A stretch of 64,000 bases of DNA from a bacterium (GCA_905221325.1 CAJNCS010000002.1:62001-126000); one strand, 5' to 3'; positions 1 to 10,757 are shown, counted from the first letter of the stretch. The notes: generated by a model from the letters alone, not told the origin. Numbers and translations are program-made.

Positions 1-1
1 T

Positions 2-1999
2 CTGTTTGGTTCAGAAGATTCGCTAGCCTTTTCTTCTCTAGACCTTGCCAAGCAGGCAGAAATGATGCGTTTGACTAGGAAAGGGCTACTCCGTCTAGAA
101 TACCAAGCAGTCGATCAAAGGAAGGTCAAAACCCAGACTTGGTATGAGGTTGATGCTACTCGACTAGAGCAGATTGAGATTTCTGCGCGTGCTAAGAAAA
201 AGGCAGAGCTGAGAGACTATTTACTGTCTCATCCTGAAATTGCCCCTCTGGCTAGTTTGTTAGAATCTTACTCGCGGGAGCAAGTCAACTTCTTTGTGGA
301 ACAAGGTGCTGTGTCCATAGTCCAAAAGGAAGTGCAACGTTCAGCTGCTTATTTTGAAGGCATTGAAGCCAGCCAACCTTTGGAATTGAATCCTGAACAA
401 AGACAGGCGTGTGATGCTGTTGTCAGTGCTATTGGTAGTCAACAGCCTCCATTCCTCCTTCAAGGGATTACAGGAAGTGGGAAAACGGAGGTTTACTTAC
501 AGATCATCCAAGGAGCCTTGGACAAGGGCAAGACAGCTATTTTACTGGTTCCTGAGATTTCTCTGACGCCACAGATGACGGAGCGTTTCATTGCTCGTTT
601 CGGTGAGAAAGTAGCCATTCTCCACTCAGGTCTGTCCAATGGTGAAAAGTACGATGAATGGCGCAAGGTTGAACGTGGCGATGCCCAAGTTGTTGTTGGC
701 GCCCGATCAGCTATCTTTGCTCCTCTGAAAAATCTAGGTGTCATGATTATCGATGAAGAGCATGAAGCTAGCTACAAACAAGACAGCAATCCCCGTTATC
801 ATGCTAGAGAGGTCGCTATTCTACGGGCCCAGTACAATCAAGCAGCCCTAGTCCTTGGTTCGGCAACACCGAGCTTAGAAAGTCGTGCGCGTGCTGGAAA
901 AGGCGTCTATCAACACTTGCGACTAACCCAACGGGCCAATCCTTTAGCCACTATTCCTGAGGTTCAAGTAATTGACTTTCGGGACTATATCGGGCAGAAT
1001 GAGACATCAAACTTTACCCCTCCTTTGCTGGAAGCCATTCAAGACCGTTTGGCTAAAAAAGAGCAGGTAGTCCTCATGCTCAACCGTCGGGGTTATTCTA
1101 GCTTTGTTATGTGTCGAGAGTGTGGGACGGTAGATAGCTGCCCCAACTGTGACATTTCTCTGACTCTACACATGGATACCAAGACCATGAACTGCCATTA
1201 CTGTGGCTTTTCCAAGGGAATTCCTCATGTCTGTCCCAACTGTCAGAGTCGCAGCATTCGCTACTACGGGACGGGAACTCAGAAAGCCTACGATGAGCTA
1301 GCAGAGCTCTTTCCTCAGGCTCGCATTCTGCGGATGGATGTGGATACGACCCGCAAGAAAGGCAGTCACCAAGCTCTTCTTAACCAGTTTGGGCGAGGGG
1401 AGGCAGATATCTTGCTGGGAACTCAGATGATTGCCAAGGGCTTGGATTTTCCCAATGTGACTCTGGTCGGAGTTCTCAATGCGGATACGGCCTTAAATCT
1501 ACCTGATTTCCGTTCTTCTGAGAGAACCTTCCAACTCTTAACCCAGGTGGCTGGTCGCGCAGGTCGTGCAGAAAAGGCTGGGCAGGTCTTGATTCAGTCC
1601 TACAATCCGCAGCACTATGCCATTCGTTTTGCCAAAGACCAAGACTACGAAGGTTTTTATGCTTATGAAATGAGTATCAGGCGCCAACTCGGCTATCCGC
1701 CTTATTATTTCACTATTGGGATTACCCTCTCTCACAAGAAAGAAGAAGAGGTTGTCAAACGTGCCTATGAAGTCATGGGAATTTTGCGCTCAGGTTTATC
1801 GGAAACTAGTAAAATCCTTGGACCAACGCCAAAACCCATCGCCCGTACCCACAACCTCTATCATTACCAGATTTTGATTAAATACCGTTTAGAAGATGAG
1901 CTGGGACCGACTCTAAATCAGGTTCTGGCCTTAACTCAAGAAAGGGAAAATAGCGAGCTTCGTCTCAGTATTGATTACGAACCGCAGCAATTTTTATAA
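2..1999 (+). CDS. priA: Primosomal protein N' (replication restart helicase PriA), 5' end missing
   Basis: PriA is the superfamily 2 DNA helicase that reloads the replisome at stalled forks. The window starts inside the gene: the frame is open from base 2, and the visible part (about 665 residues) lacks the N-terminal part of the DNA-binding domain. Visible motifs are Walker A GITGSGKTEVY, the DEEH box, GSATPS, and a zinc-binding region with paired cysteines (CRECG, CPNC, CHYCG, CPNC) between the helicase lobes. The lobe-2 motif QVAGRAGRAE is present. The apparent ATG at 62 is internal, because coding sequence continues upstream of it. It leads a close-packed operon; fmt follows after 12 bases with an AGAAGGAG ribosome site. 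Confidence 0.96.
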   Translation: MFGSEDSLAFSSLDLAKQAEMMRLTRKGLLRLEYQAVDQRKVKTQTWYEVDATRLEQIEISARAKKKAELRDYLLSHPEIAPLASLLESYSREQVNFFVEQGAVSIVQKEVQRSAAYFEGIEASQPLELNPEQRQACDAVVSAIGSQQPPFLLQGITGSGKTEVYLQIIQGALDKGKTAILLVPEISLTPQMTERFIARFGEKVAILHSGLSNGEKYDEWRKVERGDAQVVVGARSAIFAPLKNLGVMIIDEEHEASYKQDSNPRYHAREVAILRAQYNQAALVLGSATPSLESRARAGKGVYQHLRLTQRANPLATIPEVQVIDFRDYIGQNETSNFTPPLLEAIQDRLAKKEQVVLMLNRRGYSSFVMCRECGTVDSCPNCDISLTLHMDTKTMNCHYCGFSKGIPHVCPNCQSRSIRYYGTGTQKAYDELAELFPQARILRMDVDTTRKKGSHQALLNQFGRGEADILLGTQMIAKGLDFPNVTLVGVLNADTALNLPDFRSSERTFQLLTQVAGRAGRAEKAGQVLIQSYNPQHYAIRFAKDQDYEGFYAYEMSIRRQLGYPPYYFTIGITLSHKKEEEVVKRAYEVMGILRSGLSETSKILGPTPKPIARTHNLYHYQILIKYRLEDELGPTLNQVLALTQERENSELRLSIDYEPQQFL

Positions 2000-2011
2000 G
2001 AAGGAGAAGAA

Positions 2012-2947
2012 ATGACAAAACTAATCTTTATGGGGACACCTGAATTTTCAGCGACAGTTTTGAAGGGGTTGGTATCAGATGACCGTTACGAGATTCTAGC
2101 TGTTGTGACTCAGCCAGACCGCGCTGTCGGTCGTAAAAAAGTAATCCAAGAAACCCCAGTCAAGCAGGCTGCAAAAGAAGCAGGCCTTCCTATCTACCAG
2201 CCTGAAAAATTATCTGGAAGTCCAGAGATGGAAGCCATTATGAAGCTAGGAGCTGATGGGATTATCACTGCTGCTTTTGGGCAGTTTCTCCCAAGCAAAC
2301 TTCTTGATAGCATGGACTTTGCAGTCAATGTTCACGCTTCCCTTCTTCCAAAACACCGTGGTGGAGCTCCCATTCATTATGCCCTGATTCAAGGGGATGA
2401 GGAAGCTGGTGTGACCATTATGGAAATGGTTAAAGAAATGGATGCAGGAGATATGATTTCCCGCCGTAGTATTCCTATTACAGATGAGGACAATGTCGGC
2501 ACCTTGTTTGAAAAATTAGCGATTGTTGGTCGTGACTTGCTTTTGGACACCCTTCCTGCCTATATTGCTGGGGAGATCAAACCTGTGCCTCAGGACCCAA
2601 GCCAGGTCACTTTCTCACCAAATATCAAACCAGAGGAAGAAAAGTTGGACTGGAATAAGACTAACCTTCAACTCTTTAACCAAATCAGAGGCATGAATCC
2701 ATGGCCTGTTGCCCATACTTTTCTCAAGGGAGACCGCTTTAAGATCTATGAAGCCCTACCTGTAGAAAGTCAGGGAGCTCCAGGTGAGATTCTCTCTATC
2801 GGCAAGAAAGAATTGATTGTCGCTACGGCAGAAGGGGCTCTGTCTCTCAAGCAAGTCCAGCCAGCTGGGAAGCCTAAGATGGATATCGCTTCCTTCCTCA
2901 ACGGAGTGGGACGGACATTGACAGTAGGAGAACGATTTGGTGACTAA
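2012..2947 (+). CDS. fmt: Methionyl-tRNA formyltransferase
   Basis: Transfers a formyl group from 10-formyl-tetrahydrofolate to Met-tRNA(fMet) for translation initiation. The 311 residues match the usual family length. The N-terminal formyltransferase fold shows the catalytic region [16 protein letters not shown] (Asn and His) and the following DAGDM segment. The C-terminal part is the tRNA-binding OB-like domain. The start is supported by AAGGAG just upstream. The 3' end overlaps the rsmB start, so the two are probably translationally coupled. The priA-fmt-rsmB order is common in Firmicutes. Confidence 0.97.
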   Translation: MTKLIFMGTPEFSATVLKGLVSDDRYEILAVVTQPDRAVGRKKVIQETPVKQAAKEAGLPIYQPEKLSGSPEMEAIMKLGADGIITAAFGQFLPSKLLDSMDFAVNVHASLLPKHRGGAPIHYALIQGDEEAGVTIMEMVKEMDAGDMISRRSIPITDEDNVGTLFEKLAIVGRDLLLDTLPAYIAGEIKPVPQDPSQVTFSPNIKPEEEKLDWNKTNLQLFNQIRGMNPWPVAHTFLKGDRFKIYEALPVESQGAPGEILSIGKKELIVATAEGALSLKQVQPAGKPKMDIASFLNGVGRTLTVGERFGD

Positions 2948-4253
2948 AGTAGAAACGGCTAGAAGTCTAGCTCTTGCAGTGCTAGAGGATGTTTTTGTTA
3001 ATCAAGCATATTCAAATATTGCATTAAATAAACACCTCAAGGGGAGTCAAATCTCGGTAGCAGATAAGGGTTTGGTGACAGAGATTGTCTACGGAACGGT
3101 AGCCCGAAAACTGACTCTAGAATGGTACCTGTCCCACTTTATCGAAGACCGGGATAAGCTGGATAACTGGCTCTATATCCTGCTCCTTCTGAGCGCCTAC
3201 CAACTCCGCTATCTGGATAAGATTCCTAATCACGCTGTTGTTAATGAAGCGGTAGAGCTAGCCAAAGCCCGTAAAAAAGGCAGTGAAAAATTGGTCAATG
3301 CTGTTCTTCGTCGTATTTTGAGAGAAGGCTGGCCAGATATTGACAGCATTAAGCGAAAAAATAAGCGTGATTCCATTACCTATTCTCTCCCAGTTTGGCT
3401 CGTGTCTAAACTTAAGGAAGAGTACGGGGAAGAGCGAGCACAAGCCATCTTTGGAAGTCTCTTGGTGCGCAACAAAGCCAGCATCCGGGTGACCAACTTG
3501 AGCCGAAAGGAGGAAATCAAAGCCTTGTTAGAGGCGAGTGATTCTCTCTTGGCAACCACTGGTCTGGTCAAGGAGCAAGGTCACTTTGCAGGACATGATT
3601 TGTTCGCAGAAGGGGCCATTACCATACAAGACGAGTCCAGTCAATTGGTTGCTCCGACCCTTCGTCTACAAGGTGATGAGCAGATACTGGATGCCTGTGC
3701 CGCTCCTGGCGGAAAAACAGTCCATATGGCCTCTTACCTCACATCGGGTAAGGTGACGGCTTTGGACCTTTATGATCACAAGTTGGACTTGATCCAAGAA
3801 AACGCCCAACGTTTGGGGGTAGCAGATCGAGTGCAAACGCAAAAATTGGACGCCAGAAAAGTACATGAGTTTTTTGGGAAGGATTCGTTTGATAAGATTT
3901 TAGTAGATGCTCCTTGTTCTGGAATTGGTCTTTTGCGTCGCAAACCAGATATCAAATACAATAAAGAAACGGCGGATTTCGCAACATTACAGCAAATTCA
4001 GCTGGAAATACTAGGTAGTGTTTGTCAAACCTTACGAAAAGGTGGTATAATAACGTATAGTACTTGCACTATCGTCTCAGAGGAAAACTTTCACGTCGTT
4101 GAGGCATTTTTAGAAAGTCACCCCGAGTTTGAGCAGGTTAAACTAGAACACGAATGCAAGGATATTTTGAAGGACGGCTGTATCTTAATCACTCCTGAAT
4201 TGTACGGAAGTGATGGATTCTTTATCAGCCAATTCCGCAAGATATCTGATTAG
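2940..4253 (+). CDS. rsmB: 16S rRNA (cytosine-C5)-methyltransferase RsmB/Sun
   Basis: SAM-dependent methyltransferase that makes m5C967 (E. coli numbering) in 16S rRNA. The N-terminal 130 residues are a NusB-like RNA-binding domain. The C-terminal Rossmann domain has the SAM loop [10 protein letters not shown] and the two catalytic cysteines in DAPCSG and YSTCT. I place the start at GTG 2940, nine bases after AGGAG; a TTG at 2937 is also in frame and cannot be excluded. The start lies inside the end of fmt (overlap of 8 bases). The gene ends 15 bases before phpP. Confidence 0.95.
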   Translation: MTKVETARSLALAVLEDVFVNQAYSNIALNKHLKGSQISVADKGLVTEIVYGTVARKLTLEWYLSHFIEDRDKLDNWLYILLLLSAYQLRYLDKIPNHAVVNEAVELAKARKKGSEKLVNAVLRRILREGWPDIDSIKRKNKRDSITYSLPVWLVSKLKEEYGEERAQAIFGSLLVRNKASIRVTNLSRKEEIKALLEASDSLLATTGLVKEQGHFAGHDLFAEGAITIQDESSQLVAPTLRLQGDEQILDACAAPGGKTVHMASYLTSGKVTALDLYDHKLDLIQENAQRLGVADRVQTQKLDARKVHEFFGKDSFDKILVDAPCSGIGLLRRKPDIKYNKETADFATLQQIQLEILGSVCQTLRKGGIITYSTCTIVSEENFHVVEAFLESHPEFEQVKLEHECKDILKDGCILITPELYGSDGFFISQFRKISD

Positions 4254-4268
4254 GAAGGAACTGACACA

Positions 4269-5009
4269 ATGGAAATAGCATTATTAACAGATGTTGGTCA
4301 GAAACGAACAAATAACCAAGACTATGTCAATCACTTTGTCAACCGAGCAGGACGCACCATGATCCTCTTGGCTGATGGGTTGGGAGGACACCGTGCAGGC
4401 AATATCGCTAGTGAGATGGCGGTAACAGACCTGGGCGTGGTTTGGGTTGATACCCAAATCGACACCGTCAATGAGGTCCGTGAATGGTTTGCCCACTATC
4501 TGGAACTTGAAAATCAAAAAATTCATCAGATGGGGAAAGACGAAGCCTATAAGGGGATGGGAACAACGCTTGAAGCAGTAGCCATTATTGGAAATCAAGC
4601 TATTTATGCCCATATCGGTGATTCTCGTATCGGTTTGATCCGTGGTGAAGATTATCGCCAGCTCACAAGTGATCATTCTTTGGTTAATGCTCTGCTAAAG
4701 GCTGGCCAGCTAACTCCAGAGGAGGCAGAAATTCATCCGCAGAAAAATATCATTACCCAATCCATTGGGCAAAAAGATGAAATTCAACCAGATTTTGGCA
4801 TGGTTAGCCTAGAGTCAGGAGACTACCTCTTGCTCAACAGTGACGGCTTGACCAATATGATCTCAGGAAGCGATATCTACGATATTGTAACAAGTGATAT
4901 TTCCTTGGCAGACAAGGCGGCAACTTTGATTCGTTTTGCCAACAATGCAGGTGGTTTAGACAATATCACGGTTGCCCTTGTTCACATGAATGAGGAGGAA
5001 GTAGAATGA
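4269..5009 (+). CDS. phpP: PP2C-family Ser/Thr protein phosphatase PhpP/Stp
   Basis: Metal-dependent (Mn/Mg) serine/threonine phosphatase that reverses phosphorylation by the StkP kinase encoded next to it. At 246 residues it is a minimal PP2C domain. Metal-binding aspartates are visible in DYVNHF near the N-terminus, [24 protein letters not shown] and GGLDNITV. No membrane segment is seen, so it is cytoplasmic. The stop overlaps the kinase start by four bases (ATGA), which indicates translational coupling and matched synthesis of phosphatase and kinase. Confidence 0.96.
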   Translation: MEIALLTDVGQKRTNNQDYVNHFVNRAGRTMILLADGLGGHRAGNIASEMAVTDLGVVWVDTQIDTVNEVREWFAHYLELENQKIHQMGKDEAYKGMGTTLEAVAIIGNQAIYAHIGDSRIGLIRGEDYRQLTSDHSLVNALLKAGQLTPEEAEIHPQKNIITQSIGQKDEIQPDFGMVSLESGDYLLLNSDGLTNMISGSDIYDIVTSDISLADKAATLIRFANNAGGLDNITVALVHMNEEEVE

Positions 5010-6889
5010 TCCAGATCGGCAAGATTTTTGCCGGACGATATCGGATTATCAAACAGATTGGTCGAGGAGGCATGGCGGATGTTTACTTGGCCAAGGATTT
5101 GATCCTAGACGGGGAAGAAGTGGCAGTTAAGGTCCTAAGGACTAACTATCAGACGGACCCGATTGCTGTGGCACGTTTTCAACGTGAAGCGAGAGCCATG
5201 GCGGATCTGGATCATCCCCATATCGTTCGAATAACAGATATCGGTGAGGAAGACGGTCAGCAGTATCTAGCTATGGAGTATGTGGCAGGGCTGGACCTCA
5301 AACGTTATATTAAAGAACACTCTCCTCTCTCGAACGAAGAAGCCGTCCGTATTATGGGACAGATTCTCTTGGCGATGCGTCTGGCGCATACGAGAGGGAT
5401 TATCCACCGAGATTTGAAACCTCAAAATATCCTATTGACACCAGATGGAACTGCCAAAGTTACAGACTTTGGGATTGCCGTGGCCTTTGCAGAGACCAGT
5501 CTGACACAGACCAACTCCATGCTCGGTTCAGTTCACTATCTCTCACCTGAGCAGGCCCGTGGTTCCAAGGCAACTGTGCAGAGTGACATCTATGCTATGG
5601 GGATTATTTTCTATGAAATGTTGACTGGACATATCCCTTATGATGGGGATAGTGCAGTGACTATTGCCCTCCAGCATTTCCAAAAACCACTCCCATCTGT
5701 TATTGCTGAGAATCCAGCAGTACCACAAGCTTTGGAAAATGTCGTTATCAAGGCAACGGCCAAGAAATTAACAGATCGCTATCAGTCTGTATCAGAAATG
5801 TATGTGGACTTGTCGAGTTGTTTATCTCACAATCGTAGGAGAGAACCAAAGCTAGTCTTTGATGAGGCAAGCAAGGTTGATACCAAGACCTTGCCTAAAG
5901 TTCCACAAAGCACTCTGACCTCTATTCCGAAGGCTAAGCCACAATTAGAGCGACCTCAATCAAAACAGCAGACTCATCAGGTGGTAGATGAAGCACCAGT
6001 ACCAAAACCAACGAAAAAACGGAAGTTTAAAGCTCGCTACATGATTTTACTGGCCAGTGCCTTGCTAGTTGCAGCCTCTTTGATTTGGATCTTCTCCCGA
6101 ACTCCAGCGACTATTGCTATTCCAGATGTATCGGGACAGACAGTTGCTGAAGCTAAAGAGACACTGAAGAAAGCTAATTTTGAAGTCGGTGAAGAAAAGA
6201 CCGAGGCCAGCGACACAGTAGCCGAAGGTCGCGTCATTCGAACAGATCCAGAAGCTAGAAGCGGTCGAAAAGAAGGAAGCAAAGTAAATCTAATCGTTTC
6301 ATCAGGTAAGCAATCCTTCCAACTAAGTAACTATGTAGGACGTAAGTCCTCGGATGTTGTCGCAGAGCTCAAAGAGAAAAAGGTTCCAGAAAATCTTATC
6401 AAGATCGAGGAAGAGGAATCTAGCGAAAGCGATCCAGGAACAGTCATTAGGCAAACCCCAGCTGCAGGAAGTACTTACGATCTCACGAAAGCCAGCACGA
6501 TTACCTTAACAGTTGCTAAGAAGGTGACCAGCGTTTCGATGCCAAGTTACATTGGTTCAAGTCTCGAATTTACTAAGAACAATTTGACTCAGATTGTTGG
6601 TGTAAAAGAGGCTAATATCGAAGTTGTGGAAGTATCAACTGCTCCTGAAGGAACTACTGCAGGAACAGTTGTTAGTCAGGACCCTAAACCTGGAGAAAAG
6701 GTAGATCTCAATAAAACACGTGTTAAGATTTCTATTTATAAACCAAAACCGCTTCCTTCTTCATCAAGTTCGTCTCAACACGGAAATTCAGGAACAGACA
6801 CGACGCCTTCACAGAGTAACAATCAAGGTAGCAACCCTACAACGGATTCTTCAGATGGCAGTAGAACGTCAAGCAATGAACGAAATTAA
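5006..6889 (+). CDS. stkP: Eukaryotic-type Ser/Thr protein kinase with three PASTA domains
   Basis: Membrane kinase that senses cell wall state and helps coordinate septal growth and division in streptococci. Residues 1-270 are a Hanks-type kinase with [15 protein letters not shown], catalytic HRDLKPQN (about 134) and DFG (about 154). A basic and proline-rich juxtamembrane stretch leads to one transmembrane helix near 345-367. Outside there are three PASTA repeats, roughly 372-435, 437-505 and 506-580, and then a Ser/Thr/Asn-rich tail of about 45 residues. The protein has 627 residues; pneumococcal StkP as I recall it has 659 and four PASTA units, so one internal repeat is absent here. The gene overlaps phpP by four bases. 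Confidence 0.96.
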   Translation: MIQIGKIFAGRYRIIKQIGRGGMADVYLAKDLILDGEEVAVKVLRTNYQTDPIAVARFQREARAMADLDHPHIVRITDIGEEDGQQYLAMEYVAGLDLKRYIKEHSPLSNEEAVRIMGQILLAMRLAHTRGIIHRDLKPQNILLTPDGTAKVTDFGIAVAFAETSLTQTNSMLGSVHYLSPEQARGSKATVQSDIYAMGIIFYEMLTGHIPYDGDSAVTIALQHFQKPLPSVIAENPAVPQALENVVIKATAKKLTDRYQSVSEMYVDLSSCLSHNRRREPKLVFDEASKVDTKTLPKVPQSTLTSIPKAKPQLERPQSKQQTHQVVDEAPVPKPTKKRKFKARYMILLASALLVAASLIWIFSRTPATIAIPDVSGQTVAEAKETLKKANFEVGEEKTEASDTVAEGRVIRTDPEARSGRKEGSKVNLIVSSGKQSFQLSNYVGRKSSDVVAELKEKKVPENLIKIEEEESSESDPGTVIRQTPAAGSTYDLTKASTITLTVAKKVTSVSMPSYIGSSLEFTKNNLTQIVGVKEANIEVVEVSTAPEGTTAGTVVSQDPKPGEKVDLNKTRVKISIYKPKPLPSSSSSSQHGNSGTDTTPSQSNNQGSNPTTDSSDGSRTSSNERN

Positions 6890-6892
6890 CCC

Positions 6893-6928
6893 AATCTTTG
6901 TCATGATTTCATGACAAAGATTTTTTTT
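6893..6928 (+). terminator. Intrinsic terminator of the priA-stkP operon
   Basis: A perfect 13-base-pair stem (AATCTTTGTCATG with its complement) closes a four-base loop and runs into eight T residues. It begins four bases after the stkP stop. Confidence 0.93.
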
Positions 6929-6976
6929 CATGAACTTTTGTGATAGAATAAAGGGAGTAGAAAATAGGAGTAGAAA

Positions 6977-7735
6977 ATGGACGAATCAAAAGAGTTAAAT
7001 GCTGTCATTGATGTGATTATGCTAGCTGGAACCATTCTCCTGAAAAGTGGCTCAGAGATTCATCGAGTTGAGGACACCATGATTCGCATTGCCCATTCAC
7101 AAGGGATTATGGATTGCAATGTACTTGCTATGCCCGCTGCTATTTTCTTTTCGATTGAAAACACTAATATTTCTCGGATGAAGCGGGTGACGTCATCCTC
7201 TTATAACATCGAAAAAGTTTGTGATGTCAACCAAGTATCACGAGAACTTGTTGGAGGGCAGATCGATCTCTCGACAGCCTTTAAAAAGCTCAAAGAAATC
7301 GGCAATCAAGCCCTTCCTTATAGCAAGCTTCAAGTGACTGTAGCAGCGACCCTCAGTGCCCCTTTCTTCTCGATTATGTTTGGAGGCAATGTTTATGATG
7401 CTTTTGGAGCAGGCGTTGCGACTTTGTTTGGTTTTGCCTTCTCTCTCTATGCCGAGAAGTTTATCCGAATTCCTTTTGTAACAGCTTTTGCGGGCGCCTT
7501 TGTTTTCGGCTTGATTGCCCAGTTCTGGGCTCGCTATACTGGATTTCCTTCGACGGCAGATCTGATCATAGCAGGAGCCGTCATGCCCTTTGTTCCAGGG
7601 ATTGCTCTGACAAATGCGGTACGGGATATCATGACCAACCATATCAACTCTGGTATGAGCAAGATGTTTGAATCTTTGCTCATTACCCTCGCTTTAGGGG
7701 CTGGCACCTCTGTCGCCCTGGTTTTGATGACATAA
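6977..7735 (+). CDS. Threonine/serine exporter ThrE family, large subunit (DUF1212)
   Basis: Membrane protein resembling the N-terminal half of ThrE and E. coli YjjP. The first 115 residues are soluble and carry the family signature around LLKSGSEIHRVEDTM, and about five hydrophobic helices follow. ThrE-type proteins export threonine and serine; the split two-gene form pairs with the small YjjB-like protein encoded next. The ribosome site is TAGGAG. The segment GGAGTAGAAAAT is repeated back to back just before the start, so an alternative ribosome site lies about 14 bases further up. Substrate is inferred from the family only. Confidence 0.85.
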   Translation: MDESKELNAVIDVIMLAGTILLKSGSEIHRVEDTMIRIAHSQGIMDCNVLAMPAAIFFSIENTNISRMKRVTSSSYNIEKVCDVNQVSRELVGGQIDLSTAFKKLKEIGNQALPYSKLQVTVAATLSAPFFSIMFGGNVYDAFGAGVATLFGFAFSLYAEKFIRIPFVTAFAGAFVFGLIAQFWARYTGFPSTADLIIAGAVMPFVPGIALTNAVRDIMTNHINSGMSKMFESLLITLALGAGTSVALVLMT

Positions 7736-7736
7736 G

Positions 7737-8192
7737 ATGACTCTAACAAGTATTTTGCTCCAAGCAGTGGCGAGTTTACTCGCCATTATCACCTTTCTAA
7801 TCGTACTGAATGTTCAACGCTCCATGCTCCTACCTGGTGGTATTTTGGGAATGGGTGTTTGGCTCCTCTATCTCGTGCTCAAAGAACCAACCAATGTTAT
7901 TGTCGCGACCTTTATCGCAGCAGTAATTGGCTCTTGCATCAGTCAGATTTTAAGTATTGTCTATAAGACACCAGCGGTAGTTTTTGTCTTGGCCATTCTT
8001 GCCCCCTTGGTGCCAGGTTATCTTTCCTATCGAACGACAGCTTTCTTTGTGACAGGAGATTACAGCCATGCCCTTGCCAGCGCGACTTTGGTGGTTATGT
8101 TAGCCCTTGTTATTTCCATTGGAATGGCAAGTGGAACGGTAATTTTAAAGCTCTATTACTACATCCGAAAACAACGAGGAATCTCTTCCTAA
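7737..8192 (+). CDS. Threonine/serine exporter ThrE family, small subunit (YjjB-like, DUF3815)
   Basis: A 151-residue protein that is almost entirely hydrophobic, with about four to five membrane helices, matching the C-terminal half of ThrE. A conserved segment VLAILAPLVPGYLSYR matches the helix ILVPFVPG-type motif also seen in its partner (AVMPFVPGIALTN). It starts one base after the stop of the large subunit, so the two should be made together and form one transporter. No separate promoter is visible. Confidence 0.85.
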   Translation: MTLTSILLQAVASLLAIITFLIVLNVQRSMLLPGGILGMGVWLLYLVLKEPTNVIVATFIAAVIGSCISQILSIVYKTPAVVFVLAILAPLVPGYLSYRTTAFFVTGDYSHALASATLVVMLALVISIGMASGTVILKLYYYIRKQRGISS

Positions 8193-8207
8193 GACCGTCA
8201 AAGCAAA

Positions 8208-8237
8208 GGCTTGATTTGGTGAATCAAGTCTTTTTTC
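8208..8237 (+). terminator. Intrinsic terminator after the ThrE-like pair
   Basis: Stem CTTGATT / AATCAAG around a five-base loop, followed by TCTTTTTT. It lies 16 bases after the stop of the small exporter subunit. Confidence 0.85.
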
Positions 8238-8255
8238 TCTCTTTTGCTCCTATTT

Positions 8256-8265
8256 GTGATAAAAT
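8256..8265 (+). promoter_or_regulatory. Extended -10 promoter of mvaS
   Basis: TGTGATAAAAT (TAAAAT at 8260-8265) precedes mvaS by about 45 bases. A transcript from here would begin near 8272, which rules out the in-frame ATG at 8269 and supports the start at 8311. No good -35 is visible. Confidence 0.55.
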
Positions 8266-8310
8266 AGGATGAAACGATTTTTTACAATGAATGAAAAAAC
8301 AGAGGTAAAT

Positions 8311-9483
8311 ATGACAATCGGTATTGATAAGATTGGTTTTGCGACCAGTCAATACGTCTTGAAATTACAAGATTTAGCAGAAGCGAGGGGAGTTGACCCC
8401 GAAAAATTTAGCAAGGGACTCTTGTTAAATGAAATTAGTATTGCGCCACTGACTGAGGACATTGTTACCTTGGCAGCTAGTGCAAGTAACTCTATTTTAA
8501 CAGATAAAGAAAAAGAAGAAATCGACATGGTCATCGTGGCGACCGAGTCAGGGATTGACCAGAGTAAGGCAGCAGCGGTCTTTGTTCATGGCCTATTAGG
8601 CATTCAGCCTTTCGCTCGTAGCTTTGAAATCAAAGAAGCTTGTTACGGAGCAACAGCTGCCCTCCATTATGCCAAGTTGCATGTGGAAAATTCTCCAGAG
8701 TCCAAGGTCTTGGTCATCGCTAGCGATATTGCCAAGTATGGTGTAGCGGCTCCAGGTGAACCAACTCAGGGAGCTGGGAGTGTGGCGATGCTGATTACGC
8801 AAAATCCGCGTACCATGGCCTTTAACAATGATAATGTTGCCCAAACGCGTGATATTATGGATTTCTGGCGTCCGAACTATTCAACTACTCCTTATGTAAA
8901 CGGCTTGTACTCAACTCAGCAATATCTTGACAGTCTTACGACGACTTGGGATGAATACAAGAAACGCTATGACTGGACTATGAATGATTTTGCGGCTATC
9001 TGCTTCCACTTGCCTTATCCCAAATTAGCCCTAAAAGGCTTGCGCAAGATGATGGATAAGACTTTGTCTCAGGAAAAAAAGGATAGTCTGCAAGAAAACT
9101 TTGATAAGTCCATTCTCTACAGTCAGATGATTGGGAATATCTACACAGGTTCCCTCTTCCTTGGGCTTCTCTCCCTTTTGGAAAATGCAGAAAATTTGAA
9201 AGCTGGAGATAAAATTGTCCTCTACAGTTACGGAAGTGGAGCGGTTTCAGAGTTCTTTAGTGGAGAACTGGTTGAAGGCTATGAGGCCTACCTTGATAAG
9301 GATCGCTTGAGCAAACTCCAGCAACGTACAGCATTGTCTGTTGCAGACTATGAAAAAGTCTTCTTTGAAGAGGTGCAGTTGGATGAATCTGGTTCAGCCC
9401 AGTTTGCAGGTTTTGAAAATCAAGACTATGCCTTGGTTGAAATTCTCGACCACCAACGCCGTTATAGCAAGGTTGAAAAATAA
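8311..9483 (+). CDS. mvaS: Hydroxymethylglutaryl-CoA synthase
   Basis: Condenses acetyl-CoA with acetoacetyl-CoA to HMG-CoA, the first committed step of the mevalonate route that Gram-positive cocci use for isoprenoids. 390 residues from the chosen start MTIGIDKIGFAT, preceded by GAGGT at normal spacing; upstream in-frame ATGs at 8269 and 8287 lie at the predicted transcript start and lack a ribosome site. Catalytic cysteine is in KEACYGATAAL, and the general acid/base residues fall in TESGIDQSKA and FHLPYPKLALKG. The stop overlaps the mvaA start by one base. The other mevalonate genes (mvk, mvd, pmk, fni) are not in this window. Confidence 0.96.
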   Translation: MTIGIDKIGFATSQYVLKLQDLAEARGVDPEKFSKGLLLNEISIAPLTEDIVTLAASASNSILTDKEKEEIDMVIVATESGIDQSKAAAVFVHGLLGIQPFARSFEIKEACYGATAALHYAKLHVENSPESKVLVIASDIAKYGVAAPGEPTQGAGSVAMLITQNPRTMAFNNDNVAQTRDIMDFWRPNYSTTPYVNGLYSTQQYLDSLTTTWDEYKKRYDWTMNDFAAICFHLPYPKLALKGLRKMMDKTLSQEKKDSLQENFDKSILYSQMIGNIYTGSLFLGLLSLLENAENLKAGDKIVLYSYGSGAVSEFFSGELVEGYEAYLDKDRLSKLQQRTALSVADYEKVFFEEVQLDESGSAQFAGFENQDYALVEILDHQRRYSKVEK

Positions 9484-10757
9484 TGAAGTTAAGTTGGAAT
9501 GGATTTTCTAAAAAATCATACCATGAGCGCCTTGAGTTACTGAAAGCTCAGGCGCTCCTTAGTCCTGAAAAGCAAACCAGTCTGGAGCAGGATGAACAAG
9601 TCAGCTTGACAGTTGCAGACCAGCTGAGTGAGAATGTAGTGGGAACTTTTTCTCTGCCTTATTCGATCATTCCAGAGCTTTTGGTGAACGGTCAAGACTA
9701 CACAGTTCCCTATGTGACAGAAGAACCCTCAGTGGTTGCCGCGGCTAGCTATGCCAGCAAAATCATCAAGCGAGCAGGTGGCTTTACTGCTCAAGTACAT
9801 GAGCGCCAGATGATTGGTCAGGTAGCCCTTTATCAAGTTGCTGATTCAGAGCTAGCGCAAGAGAAAATTGCTAGCAAGAAGGCGGAGCTCTTGGAACTTG
9901 CTAATCAAGCCTATCCTTCTATCGTCAAACGTGGTGGCGGGGCGCGTGATTTGCGTGTAGAGCAGATCAAAGGTGAAACAGACTTTCTCGTTGTGTATCT
10001 CCATGTCGATACTCAGGAAGCCATGGGAGCCAATATGCTCAACACTATGCTGGAAGCCTTGAAACCAGTCTTAGAAGAACTCAGTCAGGGACAGAGTCTT
10101 ATGGGAATTTTGTCCAACTACGCGACCGATTCTCTGGTGACTGCAAGCTGTCGTATCGCCTTTCGCTACTTGAGTCCCCAAAGGGACCAAGGACGAGAAA
10201 TTGCGGAGAAAATAGCCTTGGCTAGCCAGTTTGCGCAGGCTGATCCTTACCGAGCAGCGACTCACAATAAAGGGATTTTTAATGGTATCGATGCCATTTT
10301 GATTGCCACTGGTAATGACTGGCGTGCCATCGAAGCTGGGGCCCATGCCTTTGCTAGTCGAGACGGACGCTATCAAGGCCTTAGTCAATGGACGCTGGAC
10401 ATGGAAAGAGAAGAATTGGTCGGTGAGATGACCCTACCAATGCCGGTAGCGACCAAGGGCGGCTCTATCGGTCTCAATCCTCGTGTAGCCCTCAGTCATG
10501 AACTACTAGGAAATCCTTCAGCTAAGGAATTAGCTCAGATTATCGTGTCCATCGGTCTCGCCCAAAACTTTGCGGCCCTCAAAGCCTTGGTAAGTACGGG
10601 CATCCAGCAAGGCCACATGAAATTACAGGCTAAATCCCTAGCTCTCCTAGCTGGTGCTAGTGAGTCCGAAGTTGCTCCCCTAGTTGAGCGCCTCATCGCA
10701 GACAAAACCTTTAACTTAGAGACAGCCCAGCGCTATCTCGAAAACTTAAGATTATAA
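9483..10757 (+). CDS. mvaA: Hydroxymethylglutaryl-CoA reductase, class II
   Basis: Reduces HMG-CoA to mevalonate. 424 residues, the usual class II length. Family motifs are visible as GTFSLPYSI, VNGQDYTVPYVTEEPSVVAAAS, the cofactor/catalytic segment DTQEAMGANMLN, NKGIFNGIDA and the C-terminal GHMKLQA with the catalytic histidine. The ATG overlaps the last base of the mvaS stop, so the enzymes are translationally coupled. A convergent terminator separates it from scrR. Confidence 0.96.
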   Translation: MKLSWNGFSKKSYHERLELLKAQALLSPEKQTSLEQDEQVSLTVADQLSENVVGTFSLPYSIIPELLVNGQDYTVPYVTEEPSVVAAASYASKIIKRAGGFTAQVHERQMIGQVALYQVADSELAQEKIASKKAELLELANQAYPSIVKRGGGARDLRVEQIKGETDFLVVYLHVDTQEAMGANMLNTMLEALKPVLEELSQGQSLMGILSNYATDSLVTASCRIAFRYLSPQRDQGREIAEKIALASQFAQADPYRAATHNKGIFNGIDAILIATGNDWRAIEAGAHAFASRDGRYQGLSQWTLDMEREELVGEMTLPMPVATKGGSIGLNPRVALSHELLGNPSAKELAQIIVSIGLAQNFAALKALVSTGIQQGHMKLQAKSLALLAGASESEVAPLVERLIADKTFNLETAQRYLENLRL

